Below are positions 24,292 to 36,989 of a stretch of DNA of 64,000 nt, one piece after another (positions within the stretch are counted from its first letter, which is position 1; each line of letters begins with the position of its first letter). The notes under the pieces are model-generated. The model saw nothing but the letters and a program-made list of their open reading frames with translations. It did not search any database and was not told the DNA's origin. The stretch is from positions 924,161-988,160 of the forward strand of contig SCFE01000030.1 of assembly GCA_004352715.1 (NCBI GenBank). Direction: 5' to 3'. This DNA comes from Hofstenia miamia. Lineage: Eukaryota; Xenacoelomorpha; Acoela. Position numbers and translations under genes: made by a program.

Positions 24292-27200
24292 ATTGTAAAA
24301 TTCTGATTTAATGTTTGATTTGAACAAGTCTGAATCAAATTTGTTTGTATTTTCAATTTACTGCAATTATAGAACAAATTGTGATGCAATGCCGCCAAAT
24401 TTGATTCTTCACAGTAATGCAGTAATAAAGAAAATTTTCAGGTGCAGTTGTGAATACATGTGAGAATTTCTCATGTCATATGTGATGTGTGATCAAAATT
24501 TGGATTCAGTTGAAGAATTACTGATCTAGATAGAGTAGACTCGATATTTTAATACTAATAGTCATTAACATTAATGCAATATGGTTACTGATAAGTAATG
24601 TTCTATATTATAAGGACACATCCCACCAGAAATTCCTAGATCCGCAATTGGGGGCTGATACTGATGCCTATTTTTACAAAAAGCTTTTTGAAAAAGAAAA
24701 ACCAAGGTAGAAAACTTACACAAAATGCAATCGTCTGTTTTTAGTAGCAAATCGATTGATGACATCTTGAATGCCAAATTTAAAATCGCTATGTGTATAG
24801 ATAAGAGGAAGACTAGTGAGTCTACTTTCGTAATTGAATTTCTCAGGTACGTTTTCAAAATCCTTAAAGCTGAAAAGGAATATTTGGCTTTAAACTTTGT
24901 GACAGAAGTGTGGCAAAAATCTGGAGAAAGGCTTAAATTAGTAGCCGAAAGATGGGATCATAGCATTCCAATGCTTCAATTGCTGTTTTTGAGCAATCAG
25001 TAGCCAGCTCGTTGGTCAATTTCTGTATCCAAAGCTCAAATTCGCTATTAAAAGAAAAAAAATCGCCCTTAAAATCAAGATAGAGAATCACACAATCACA
25101 AAATTCTTCTGGCGAGAGAGTAGATTAGATTTCAGGTAAGCAGGGACACAGACTTTACATAAATATTATGTGAAAATGGTTTGGGTAAATTAGTTCGGCA
25201 AACGTTATTAAGCGATTGTAAATTATAGTGAACTATTTTCAATTTTGAGGAAAGGAGAACATTTTTAACTAAATGTTCGCAGCTGACTTCTTTACTACGG
25301 GAGAATCTAACAAATTGTCACCACTCTGTAATGTTTTATAGTCTACAGTCAACTAAAAATGTTTTGGAAATGTTTGTATGTACAAAACACAGTAGTATTG
25401 GATTATTACAATGTATATAGCGCAAGTAAAAAAAAGTTACCACTTTTAAAAGTTTAGGATTTTATCTAAAGTTACTAGATGGCACTGGTATAATTAACAG
25501 TTCAAAATATTGCCAAATACTCGAGGAATTTGTACCATACGCAATCTGATTACATCCCGAATCATGGATCTTAGAACAAGATGGAGCAACCTCAAAATTG
25601 ACAAAACTTGAGCCATATAATATACAAAATGTGGGTTTTCTCAATATATATGAAACGTTACTTACACACCGTTTAGTTCTGACAACATAAATCATTTTTC
25701 AGCTTTACACCAATGTTAATTTACAATTTATTCAGCATTATTATACATCAAGTAATTTCACCAAGTGTGTTTATTGGCAACATATTCTCTTGTATACTTC
25801 CACGTGTTTTTCATAAAAATGAAAAATATTGGAAGTGTTTGACAATTAGAATTTTACTTAGTCGTGTTTAGCAATAAGTGATATTTACTCAAATTTCTTA
25901 AATACTAAAATTTAAAGTTTATAGCAGCATTTTATTAATTTTGAAAGTTGTTTATGGGGAAATTACACAAAATTGTTATGCAACAGTATGCATTATTTTG
26001 TCAAAAATGAAAAATACACAGAAAATTCCATTTTATAGAGAGAAATTCTCTAATGCTAAAGATCAATTTATTGATTCTAAGCGAATTTAAGTTGATTTTT
26101 ACTATAAATTTCAAAATAAGTATCAACAAAATAAATTTTAATGTGACCAATTGAACTATTATTCACTGAATATTACTTGTCTCTTTGTTTAATATTCTAG
26201 TTATCTCTGGACCATTAAGAGCAGAATAATGCTATTTACTTCTTTGATTGCTTCACAATTGCTTAAATACTTTTTGAACTGTTTTTTCAAAAACTGTCTC
26301 TTCTACAAAAAGTATTGTGCAAACGTTTAGCAACACCTATATAAATAGGATTTTCTATGAAAATCCAAAAAAGTCACCATATTTATGCAAACTGTACATC
26401 TTAAGACATCAGTACACACTACTTAATGTCCCTTACAACAAAATCAAAAGAAAACATTCATTAGAATTCAATATTTTTTGCAAAATCGTAAATTCTCAAT
26501 ATAAGAAGCAATTTACTGAATCACTTAATTAAACAGCTTCTGACAATGATCAGCATATAAACTTATAAAGTTACTTTTTTCAAGTGTGAATTATAACTAT
26601 TTCTACAAATTATTTTCATACTTATCTAAAGGCTAAGTGTGTCATTTATTTGTATACTCATTCATGTTTTCTACAATGTAATTTTTCCTGCCTGTTCCAT
26701 TTCCAATGAAACTTAGCAACGTTATCACCAACTAAAAGTATTGAATTTTCTTAATGGCAAGAGAGTAGTTTTAAGAGGTTATACACCTATTTAACACACT
26801 GAATTTCTGATAAATTAATATATACTTTGTTATACATGTAGTCTTAACATTTCTAACAGCTTTATGTAACATGATGCAAATTTGTTGATTCCTCGGATAT
26901 AGCACCTAAGACCTTTAAATATTTGTAAACATGTTAGAATGGCAGGTTGAAATGAACCTTACCTACATGTAAACTGTCAAATGTGCTCAACGATTTCAAA
27001 TATTTCTTGCTTAATTTCGAAATTTCAAAATCAACTTAGATATTGGTAGTACTAGGAGCTAAGGAACAATATTATTATTGCAGAACTGAGGTCGTTCCTA
27101 GCAAAGCTTAAATTTTTGAATATAAAAAGATTCGATGCAAAATTTGTTTCCCATGGAATTATTATTGGAGGGAGTGTGGGGGCGGGGCTCCAGCCCTGCT

Positions 27201-27831
27201 TGCTACCCTTGTTTCTTAGCCTCTGGGTTACGCACAAAAACGTTCCAAAACTTAAATAAATGTTTCAATGAAAGTTAACAATTCTTAACATGGTTTGCAG
27301 AGGTTTTAACCACAATCCTACCCGAAATCTGTCCATATTTCAGGATATGTTTACCTGACTAAACCCAACGTCCCGACCTAAAAATCAACTAATAAATTTT
27401 GATCCAATCAGCTGAGGCTCTATTGAGTCTCTAATGTGTTTTACCCAACTCATTTGTGTATCAAGATGTGAACCAAATATAACCCAAATAACTTATGATC
27501 CAACTTGACCCGTAGAACTGTTACCCTCGACACGACATATGGGTCAAATTTCAAAAATTGATCCAAGAAAAACGCATTTTTTACTGCAAGACGAAGCTAA
27601 AACATTGTATAATAAATAAGTATAAATACAAAATATAAAATATTGAAAGCCTTACTTGTTAATTTTGTGAAGGAGGACATTTCACTCGATATTTTCAAAA
27701 CATATTGAAAGAACAGAGCCTAAAAATGAATTTCACCAACTTAGTTTTTACAATTTTTCATTTTTGTGAACAAAAAAAGTTCGATTTAGCAAAAATTCAA
27801 TTTTGAAAATCTGATGGGGAGACAATCCATG
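24292..27831. other. gene-free AT-rich DNA
   Basis: No gene was recognised. 27050-27240 (with a GGGGGCGGGGCTCCAGCC segment) and 27340-27560 (repeated ACCC words in both orientations) look like decayed short elements, but no ends or target duplications could be fixed. Confidence 0.45.
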
Positions 27832-28170
27832 CTAACGTGACAACGAGCCAAGCTTCTAACGAACCGAGCCAAGATGAGCGTGAGCACTGCATTGGATATA
27901 CAACGAGCCCAAAACCAGCCATTATTAAGCCAAGGAAATTTATAGTTCTGCTTTTTAATGTATTTATGCAGATTTTTCATATTTTTTCATTCAATATACC
28001 TTATTTTACATTTTGTTCTAAAATGTGTTATAGTAATAGAAAGAGATATGTAAACAATTCTGAGAGTGCTACATTTTTTAAAAAAAAGATCAAACTAAAA
28101 CGACCCTCATTTAATAGTTTAATGTGCAAGCTGAGCCGAGCTTAACAATTTGGGCTCGTTGACAAGTCTG
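27832..28170. mobile_element. hAT-type MITE, GAGCC family, copy 3
   Basis: The right end GTTGACAAGTCTG is the family terminus and the left end (CTAACGTGACAACGAGCC) is a worn version of it. The flanks AATCCATG (27824-27831) and ATTCCATG (28171-28178) agree at 7 of 8 bases. GAGCC-type words follow the left end (27844-27920) and precede the right end (28130-28158). Non-coding. Confidence 0.8.
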
Positions 28171-28846
28171 ATTCCATGTCACCATTTCCATACCCTTGCG
28201 TTCGGCATTGGACCCAACCACCATATTTGAAAGGTGAAATATGTACAATGGTTATTTTCATTGAACATCAGGTCATATGTTCTTAACAACTGAATCCATC
28301 AAATTCTATCAACAACATTTTGATTGTGATCTGACAGTAACGGGAGACAAATGTTAGTCTCAAAAGTTTCTAAAAGTTTATTTCAATAGATATTTGCAAA
28401 TGCGCACTAAGTATTAAGAAGTTAGTACGTTCTGCGAACATTGATGGAGACTTCTAGATTGCAAAATTTCGGATGAAAGATACGATTCAAATAAACCATA
28501 AATCGTATTTAACCCTTCACGTCGTTACTTTTAAGATATGGCCATCATCGTTGGGGTAACTTTTTTACCCGACCTTATAAATTCCATATTATATAATATA
28601 AAATAAATTTAATGAATTGTGTTCAATCTACATAAATTCTTTCACTTATAGCATGCAGTTTACAACAAAATTGGAAAGCTTGTAACATTTTCTGTAATAT
28701 TTTGTAAATATTTGCATGAGAAAAAGCATCTTCTCCATTCTTTTTCAAGTGAAGACCGTGTCTTCTTTAATATCATAGAGTCACTTATCCATTGACGCAT
28801 AATCACCCATGTATTTAGATACAGGGATTAATACAAATATTACTAC

Positions 28847-29138
28847 TAGACTTGTCAATCAGCCGAGCTTCTAATGTATCAAACCAAGCTGGGCTGAACC
28901 GAGCCGAGCCAAGCCGAGCCGAGCCGAGCCGAGCTTGAACCCGTGAACACTGCATTGGATCCACAACGATCCCAAAACGAGCCTTTATTAAGCCAAGCAA
29001 ATTTGTAGTTCTATTTCTTAATTTTCTTATGCAGATTTTTATTACACTTTCATTCAATACACCTTTTTTATAATCTTATTTTAAAATGCTTCTTTAATAA
29101 TAGTAAGAGCGATGTAAAAAATTTGAGAGCAAAATTAA
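28847..29138. mobile_element. hAT-type MITE, GAGCC family, copy 4, right end lost
   Basis: The left end TAGACTTGTCAA matches the family terminus. It is followed by an expanded GAGCC array (28895-28936) in which GAGCC/AAGCC recurs in nearly unbroken tandem. Similarity to copy 1 continues through the T-rich middle to about 29138 and stops before the right terminus, so the copy is truncated and has no second target site. Confidence 0.7.
28895..28936. repeat. tandem GAGCC pentamer array
   Basis: Repeated GAGCC/AAGCC units in near-perfect tandem lie within the left subterminal region of the truncated MITE. The other copies have only two to four such units, so this array has probably expanded by slippage. 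Confidence 0.8.
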
Positions 29139-30840
29139 TTATGTTAAAGACAAACTCATATGCCTATCTCCGGCACTTGCGCCCAGTATAATAAAAGACT
29201 TATCGTTTGTTTATTCCCCTTTTTTCTTTTATGAAGTTTGTTGCAGATTGTACTCATTGAGATACATTAAAGATATCAAGAATAGAGAACACTTACCTTT
29301 GCTCAAATATGGCCAAAGTGAAATGTTGTGAAATATAATGTTAACTGAGGAATTTTGCAAATTCTCTTGTATATAGTGCGTCGATTTTTTGCAAAGTGCC
29401 AACAATTTGTCAAAAAATAATTTACAAGATGGCATGAAGTAAACCAAATGTCCATAACAATGTTATAAACTTGATTTAGATATAAGCTAGCTTGTTTCAA
29501 TGTGACTGTATTGGGAAATAGTAATTTCTGCATTTTATACACTAATCAGTGTAACATCTCACATTTATGGTAATTGGTTAAGTGCAAAACCAGATTGCAC
29601 ATTATAAAGCCAAAACCTTTTCATGATGCCTCCTTTCAAACCAGGGTGCATGTTGATATTTGAGTTAGACCGTCAACATAATGCCAAGATGTTCCAGATT
29701 TGACCTACTACTGCAATTAATATTTCTGTATATCATTTAGGGTGGTTACGAGTCAACTCGTCCGACAGTCAAGTCAAAAATTTGACGGGTGGGGTTGCTC
29801 GGCACTCTTACGACTAATCGGGTCGCGGGTCATTCATAATTGTTAGGAAGGAAGAACACTAACAGAATTAAGGAATAATTTAGGAACTCAAACTCTTCAA
29901 TCTTTAAAATTCTTAAAAATTAATAGATTCTAATATACTTGCAATTTTTATTGACTTTGTCTTGTTTTCATTTATGCTTTTATGCTAAAACATTTTTGCG
30001 CGTATTATACTAGTAATCCTTTTTTGATTGGTTTGTGGTACGGATCATTGTTAGACAGGCCAGGTCGGGTCATAGGTTAAAAATTGAAGATACTTAATGC
30101 TCAACATTAGAGTTCAAGATATCCTAATCTAGCTGAACTACGATCTTCAAAATATTTTCATTACTTGAATCCTGAGTCATGATTGAAAGAGCTTCATAAC
30201 CAACTTCCTCAACTATTTACCAGCAACATTAGAGATTTAAAAGGAGAGTTGCTTGTATGCAATGTAAGATATAAAATGATTTGACATAATACAGTATTTT
30301 TAATATTTGTTAGATCAAATAACTTATTGGGGATATAAGGATGCCCCATATGGCGATAATCATAGAAATGTAGTTAATATTGTAAATAAAGCTGCTAAAC
30401 ATTGCTGCTATTTAGAATTATTTGGCATTTAGGTTGATATAAAAAGTCATAAGTTTTTGTTGGTTTACTGTAAGTTCCGGTCTTTCAGCAACGTTATTAA
30501 GTATTGTGGGGTGACACGTGACAGAAACACCTCAAACGACGTAGAACCGTTAATTCTGATGTAATGTATTTGGAATTCTTAACTATAAGCAAATGTTGAT
30601 GTTTTCTTACCAAACAATTGATATATTAGTAAGAATTATCTTCTTTCACAAGCTCTGACTATCAGATCGTTTTGCGTTATCAAGCTACAAAAAAATGTGC
30701 TTTTTCGCTCTCAATAGCTTCATACAGCACTATGATATCTGAACATTAAGAATGAGAAGAATTTTAAGGTTTTCAAAAAATCCTCTGTGCTTAATTGAAA
30801 TATTGTTAATACTTTACGTAATCTATACACATAGGAAGAA
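29139..30840. other. gene-free DNA with a GC-rich patch
   Basis: No gene was recognised. 29740-29835 and 30040-30080 share GGGTC/CGAGT words and may be the two ends of another short element. Target duplications could not be confirmed. Confidence 0.4.
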
Positions 30841-30849
30841 TAATAAATT

Positions 30850-31240
30850 GGTATGTCCAAAAAGTCTGGAAAGTAACCTCTTGCTAAGCAAACGAACTAA
30901 GAACCAAAAATGATTATGTATTTGTTAGACAACATAACCAACATTGAATGAAATAACTCTTTCATAGTGATTTGAAGCGGTTTTAGTTCTCATACGAATT
31001 TGTCTTTTCCAAATATCTAGGAATACGTGCAACAAAGAATTGATTTCCTCACACCAAGGGCATACACAGGGATTACGTCGATAGAATCCTTGCCAACACC
31101 CGTTTCATCCGTCAGTACTGTTATAATTTGATTAAGCTCATCTTCAATGCTGGACTGCATTCGTTCGATATTGTCACTGTTCAGGTTTGTTGACATTGAC
31201 AGACGTTCGTTTCGAGGCTCATGCAGAAAAATAAATTTTT
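30850..31240 (-). pseudogene. mariner-like transposase N-terminal relic
   Basis: Read on the minus strand from about 31235, the frame encodes SMSTNLNSDNIERMQSSIED and then DETGVGKDSI, followed by RKS. This fits the helix-turn-helix pattern of mariner transposases (.ENVERV....D...T..E.A...GIS..S). No catalytic block remains. At 30850-30875 the sequence GTATGTCCAAAAAGTCTGG resembles a mariner inverted-repeat end. It is a short, inactive remnant. Confidence 0.4.
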
Positions 31241-31417
31241 ATACCATCAACGTAGTAAATTAAGTAGCTGCGGATGTAAATGCTTGAATAAAAATGTTTC
31301 AAGATGTTGGCAAAACCAATTGTATCCTTATGGTTACAATAAGCAGTTTTAGGTTTAAGTGTTGATTGCTTTGACCGAGTATTTAAATTTAACAGCGCTG
31401 CTCTGGAGTTTAGTACA

Positions 31418-32034
31418 AACTGTTAATTGTGTTTCTACTGTTACGTATTGAATTGAATTTAATAAAATAAAGAAACAATTTTATCACCCGATTAGATTTA
31501 AGTGTTTGCATTCTTAATTTAATATTTGTTTATCTTATTCAAATGTAATATGATTTAATAGGATAGGAGTTAAAGCAAATTTATTGCGCATGTATGTACA
31601 CAAAAAATCTAAAAATTAATACATGACAAAAAATTCAAATATAAGCAAATAATTAACTAGAAATGAATAAGTACAATATATAATATTATAATAAATGTTT
31701 GTGTGAATGTTTGTGTAGGTGTTCAAAGTTGGATGTATGTTTCGAATGCATGAAGTGTATTACCGTCCCCTAATGTATTTTCTAACCTTTTCATAGTTTA
31801 TTTCTATTCACGTTTCATAATCTAAATTATTCCACAATTTAACTGATATGTGATGAAAGCCATTAGAATTTTTCTCTAAACACAGAAATTTTTGCGATCG
31901 CTCATTTAATTTAATAGAGCCATTAAGGAAAAGGAGAGATATTTGTAGGGATTTGAATTTAAAAAAGATAGATAGCATATGCAGATGCATTTGGTAGAAC
32001 GGAGATATTTTATATTTATTGCGATATACTGATG
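31418..32034. repeat. 617-bp direct duplication, first unit
   Basis: This block is repeated, apparently without change, at 32036-32652. The two units are separated only by a single N at 32035. That arrangement is what a failed gap closure leaves when two contigs overlap, so a true tandem duplication is the less likely reading. The content is the C-terminal part of a reverse transcriptase relic on the minus strand. Confidence 0.9.
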
Positions 32035-33345
32035 NAACTGTTAATTGTGTTTCTACTGTTACGTATTGAATTGAATTTAATAAAATAAAGAAACAATTTT
32101 ATCACCCGATTAGATTTAAGTGTTTGCATTCTTAATTTAATATTTGTTTATCTTATTCAAATGTAATATGATTTAATAGGATAGGAGTTAAAGCAAATTT
32201 ATTGCGCATGTATGTACACAAAAAATCTAAAAATTAATACATGACAAAAAATTCAAATATAAGCAAATAATTAACTAGAAATGAATAAGTACAATATATA
32301 ATATTATAATAAATGTTTGTGTGAATGTTTGTGTAGGTGTTCAAAGTTGGATGTATGTTTCGAATGCATGAAGTGTATTACCGTCCCCTAATGTATTTTC
32401 TAACCTTTTCATAGTTTATTTCTATTCACGTTTCATAATCTAAATTATTCCACAATTTAACTGATATGTGATGAAAGCCATTAGAATTTTTCTCTAAACA
32501 CAGAAATTTTTGCGATCGCTCATTTAATTTAATAGAGCCATTAAGGAAAAGGAGAGATATTTGTAGGGATTTGAATTTAAAAAAGATAGATAGCATATGC
32601 AGATGCATTTGGTAGAACGGAGATATTTTATATTTATTGCGATATACTGATGCCTCGTTATGCTATTGTGCAAAGTTTAGAGTTTTTATACAACAATTAA
32701 ATATCTTTGATAGAAGTGTGCGATGTTTCGAATTTAGGTTAATTAAAAGAAAAGAAGAGTATTGAAAATGAGACAAACAGAAAACATTTATCAGTTGTTT
32801 ATGATAATCGGTTGATATTTCGTTGCGTAAATGATAGAGATATCTAACGCTAAGTCATTTTTTTAATTTTTCTGAAAAGAAACTGTTCAAATGTTTATTC
32901 CTTATCTATTGTAACGTCGCTGGGATTCACACAAGTCCGCTTGACAACTGCACCTAGCACGTAGTACCTTGAAGCACCCCACGGTCAGTCGTAACATAAC
33001 TTGATTTTTTACTGTTTAGTATTACACGCTGTTGTCTGTTTTCTAGGAAGTTTATGATTAAATTAATTATCGCCAAAATTATAATTGACAAGCATATCGT
33101 GCAAAATATCAAAATTCATGGAATTGAATGTCTTAATTAAATCTAATAATGCGACAACACTGCATTTTTTATTAGACTTTATTTGTTGAGTAGTAGATAA
33201 AATAGCGTCTTGGGTTCTATGGCCATTGCGAAACCCAAATTTTTTATGAGATAGAATGTCTTCAGATTTTAGGAATGCGTTTATTCTAATATACAAAAGT
33301 TTTTCAAAGGCCGCGATGCACGAGCATGGAATTACTTCCATGTTC
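31700..33345 (-). pseudogene. non-LTR retrotransposon reverse transcriptase relic
   Basis: On the minus strand, 33341-33063 encodes early reverse transcriptase blocks: SCIAAFEKLLYIRINAFLK, then KKFGFRNGHRTQDAI, then VALLDLIKTFNSMNFDIL (normally the LDLSKAFDS block, here with I for S). Down to about 32880, FLENRQQRVILN is followed by the RGVLQGT block (normally GVPQGS/T), after which stops appear. The C-terminal part reads FHHISVKLWNNL, like the WN.LP block that ends such proteins. No catalytic YADD is recognisable. It resembles the CR1/L2/Jockey group. The duplicated segment lies within the 3' part. Confidence 0.75.
32036..32652. repeat. 617-bp direct duplication, second unit
   Basis: Second copy of 31418-32034, offset 618 bases. 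Identical minus-strand frames occur at 31808-31990 and 32426-32608. The unit then continues into sequence that precedes it in the reverse transcriptase (to 33345), so this is probably the genuinely placed copy and the first is an overlapping contig end. Confidence 0.9.
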
Positions 33346-34284
33346 TACATTTGAACCACAGAAAACTTGGAAAGTCTTGATTTGCCAAAAAAATTACATT
33401 CTAGTTCCAAATGTGGAAATTGCAAGAAATTTTATTATTGTTTAAAACAACAGAAACTTGTATATACCACATGTGTGAATACAAAGTTTACCATGTACAT
33501 GTAATTCCTTTAACTTTAGAAAATCCTAATCAACAAATGTATGTCAGAAAGATAAAATTATACTATTTTTAAATCTAATGACCATAAAAATACTCAAGTG
33601 AATTTGTTATGCTAAAAATTATTAGAACATTGTTGAAGAATATATACTAGGACATATTCAGCAATTTTAAGCATATTTGATTTATGCAATCTTAATGTAT
33701 GATAATTGAATGTTAATGCTAAACTGCTTTTAGTTTGATTTAGAAGTATCAGCTTAATTGGACGCAATGTTGTCTACTTTTAGATAGTGGATAGTTGAAT
33801 ATTAAATGGAATAAAGTAACATTGTATGCAATTACTGGCTTCTCCATGTGGCAAAAGTTTCGATCGTCCATCCTACAAAACTGGCTATATTTTCAAAATA
33901 AAACATGAAATTACAATAAGAATTACATTTTTTAATGTGGTTTATCCAAATCTAACCACGTGTGGAATATGCAAAAACATGCAAATCCCCCAGTAAAACT
34001 TCCATGTGACTTGCTTTGGAAATTACAATTTTTTCAATGTTTTTTCAACTTTAAAATCACTGGGTCTATAATATGAGGAAATTTGTTTCAAAAAGTAAAT
34101 GAAAAAAAAACAAGTTTTCCGAGGTTTATTTAGCGTGACAATAATGTTATTGTGTAGTTTTATCATCTTTCTATTCATAAAGGCATTAGAATATATTCTA
34201 TTATGTTGCAATATTTGTTGCCAAAATTAAGTTGAAATTTATAACTTATTGTTCAAATTGTAATCAATTTGAAAGCGTAGTCTA

Positions 34285-34395
34285 TACACATTATATAGCG
34301 GTTAAATAAACAATTTTCAAAACCCCATGAAATTATAGTTACATTAAAATATACATATTTCACAATTATAAAAATTTCAAGAGAGTTCCCGTCGT
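34285..34395 (-). repeat. dispersed repeat, inverted relative to 35520-35635
   Basis: The reverse complement contains GGGAACTCTCTTGAAATTTT, AATTGTGAAATAT, ATTTCATG and TTTTGAAAATTGT in the same order as the forward copy at 35520-35635. Divergence is moderate. Similarity is also seen in adjoining sequence (AATATATTTTGGATTTACAA at 34404, and a like word in direct orientation near 35324), suggesting fragments of one element. Confidence 0.6.
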
Positions 34396-35519
34396 CACGC
34401 TTAATATATTTTGGATTTACAAATGTGAGAGACTGAAATTTTTTCGGTAAAAGTTGCGCTTGGGTAATAAATATTTCCAAGCAAAAATATTTTTTAACTT
34501 TGATTAAAATAAATTTAAATATAAATACATGCTTCTACAGCCGCATAATCTCACCACAAAGACAAAACTAATATTTTAAAAATAATAAATTTTTTTACAA
34601 AGAAAATATAAAATGATAAAGTTTTTAATGTTGTTCATACAATGAATTGCATCTACAGTTCAGTGAACATTGATTATTCGTCATAACTTCATTGTTTGTC
34701 GGAAATGGTGTATGAAAGATAGGTAATGTGTGTTATGAATTTCACAACATGAGGTCTAAATTAATGGTTAATAAACAAGTCATCATTAAAAATGAGATGA
34801 CATTCACAATCGAAACCTCATGACCATTAACGATTACAATTTAAATAAGTGCTGTTAAAACTGTACAACAAATCACATTAGATATTTACACAAAGTATCA
34901 CTATAAAATAAAATATTTTCAAGTCATATGATACTAAAATTATTCTATGCACAACATTTTTTTTTCACAAGTTAGAAAAATACCAATTGTTATCACAACA
35001 TGTTTTGTACACTTTTATTTTCGTTTTCCCCAATTTATACACTTACGTAAATGACAGATTCTGCATACTTAAAATTTTAGTCAAATAAGACGATTTATTA
35101 ATCACCACCTCTGGTACAAAGAATAAAATGAAATATATACTTCTTCAATTCGGTTTTCTAGTTGAATTCAAGTATAAAATATTTATCTCGCAATATGCAA
35201 GTAATGAAACCTGATTCAACCAAATTTTCTTATTAAACGTATTAAAATCGTAGAGAATGAGAATTTTCAATAAAATGTGAACTTGATGGAGTTTCTAATG
35301 CATAGCATTCAAGAGAATGCCAATATATTTTGAATTTACAAGCATTTCTACTAAATTTCACCTATATAGTTTATACATTATTTAATTTAGATTCAGAATG
35401 TAATGCATTGCTACGGGTTTAATTACATTTGACATTTTTTGTTTATCATGGTTTCATTAATACATGTTTTAACACATTTGGGAAGCAATAATGTTTGGAA
35501 ATTTAAAATAAATTAAACA

Positions 35520-35635
35520 TGAGGAAAGGAACTCTCTTAAAATTTTTAAAATTGTGAAATATTTATTTTTAAAATATTTTAATTTCATGAGGATTTTGAA
35601 AATTGTGTATCTAACTGCTATGTAATAGTAATTTA
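35520..35635 (+). repeat. dispersed repeat, partner of 34285-34395
   Basis: The forward partner begins GGAACTCTCTTAAAATTTTT. The two arms are about 1.1 kb apart and could pair in a transcript. No coding sequence or target duplication was recognised, so the element type is unknown. Confidence 0.6.
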
Positions 35636-36746
35636 TTGCATATTTCGTGGAAAATAGATACTACTCTAATACAATAGGAAGAATTGACGCAATACCTAAA
35701 AATTGACTTTAAAGTGTTTCTATGGATGATCCATAACCTTAAGAAAACAAGTCAGAAATATCTATCTTTCTAAAACTTACAACGATAAAAATCAACTTTT
35801 TTGTGGTATACCGCGGAAAATTTATTTGTTGCTGTAAAAACGCATATTGTGATAGTCAGCGGTTGAAATAAATTTACAAAACCTGTACCGCGCTCATCTA
35901 ACAGTTATCGTCAGAGAAGTTTGCTTCCCATTTAATTTTTTAATTGATTTTAATTATTTTTTGTAAAAATAACATTACAAAAATTACTAAGTACTGGAGA
36001 TTTTCCCCAACATTGAGTTCATTTTCGCATTTAGAAATTTTTTACTTGTAAAATGGATTTTGTTCCCCATTGCCATTTTGCGAAATACTATGTGTATAAG
36101 ATTTGGAATGTTACCAATTTTTGATTCGAAAAATTTTAACATGTGTGATATACAAATTTTTTGAAAAGAAACCCAACAATGGTATTTTTGGATTTAAATT
36201 TGAAGTGTGCATATTCAAATTAAAACGTTTTGTTTTCAATTTTTGATCGAAAGCAAATATAAAATACAGAAGTCTCAAAACTTTTTAAACATCACACTCG
36301 TAAAAATATATCAAGCAAAAAATTTACATTTAGTGGAGGTCACCACTCCACATTTTAAATTTTAAGTGAATTTTCAATTTCCATTACCGCGACATTCTTA
36401 AATTTGATACGGAGTCTGATAGGATTTCGATTAATTATACAGTTGTAAAATCAATAATATCGCTGAGTATTAAATGAAGTAAACTCGAATTATAATATTT
36501 TCTGGTTTTACTGCTCGGATGTATGCCGAAAAAATCCGAAAACGCGGTTTTCACTCATAACCGAAAGAAATAAATGAAAACGGAGTTTTCGGTTCTTAGC
36601 AGAAACAGTCGATTAGAATGTTATTTCCTGAAAACGATGCAGCATTCTTGAAGCAAAAAAATGCTTCCCAAGTTTAAGTGTAATTGTGTTATTTTGATTA
36701 GCAGCTTAATTTAGTGTTACGAAAATATACACCAGAAATACGACTT

Positions 36747-36822
36747 AAGGTGTGTTCACACTATCGACTTTTATCACCGATTTCTTGACAGATGATAAAA
36801 GCCGATAGTGGGAACACACCTT
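36747..36822. mobile_element. 76-bp fold-back element
   Basis: The left arm 36747-36776 (AAGGTGTGTTCACACTATCG at its start) and the right arm 36793-36822 are reverse complements at about 28 of 30 positions, with a 16-base loop. The flanking bases are TT on the left and TA on the right, so a TTAA (piggyBac-like) or TA target site is possible but not shown. It is too short to code. Confidence 0.65.
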
Positions 36823-36989
36823 TAGACCGATCGCAAGTTCAAAACACTTAAAAAATGTGGACTAAGTTATGATGTAAAAATTTTAAAGAATAGTGATGAA
36901 ATATATATTAAAATCATTTAAAGCATTCTAATTACCAATGCTTTCACCGCGAGCAGTTGGTCCTTGCGACCACGCTTAACGCTACTTCG

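Larger units (their letters stand above)
33346..36746. other. AT-rich DNA containing an inverted repeat pair
   Basis: No gene was recognised. Apart from the inverted repeat pair listed separately, this is uniform AT-rich sequence with no domain-bearing frame. Confidence 0.5.

Noticed and set aside
24571-25003. Overlapping open frames on both strands, 92-95 residues
   Set aside because: No domain, no splice context and AT-typical composition; likely chance.
31808-32608. Two identical 60-residue frames, as if a small gene family
   Set aside because: They are the same reverse transcriptase C-terminal relic, doubled by the 617-bp repeat around one N.
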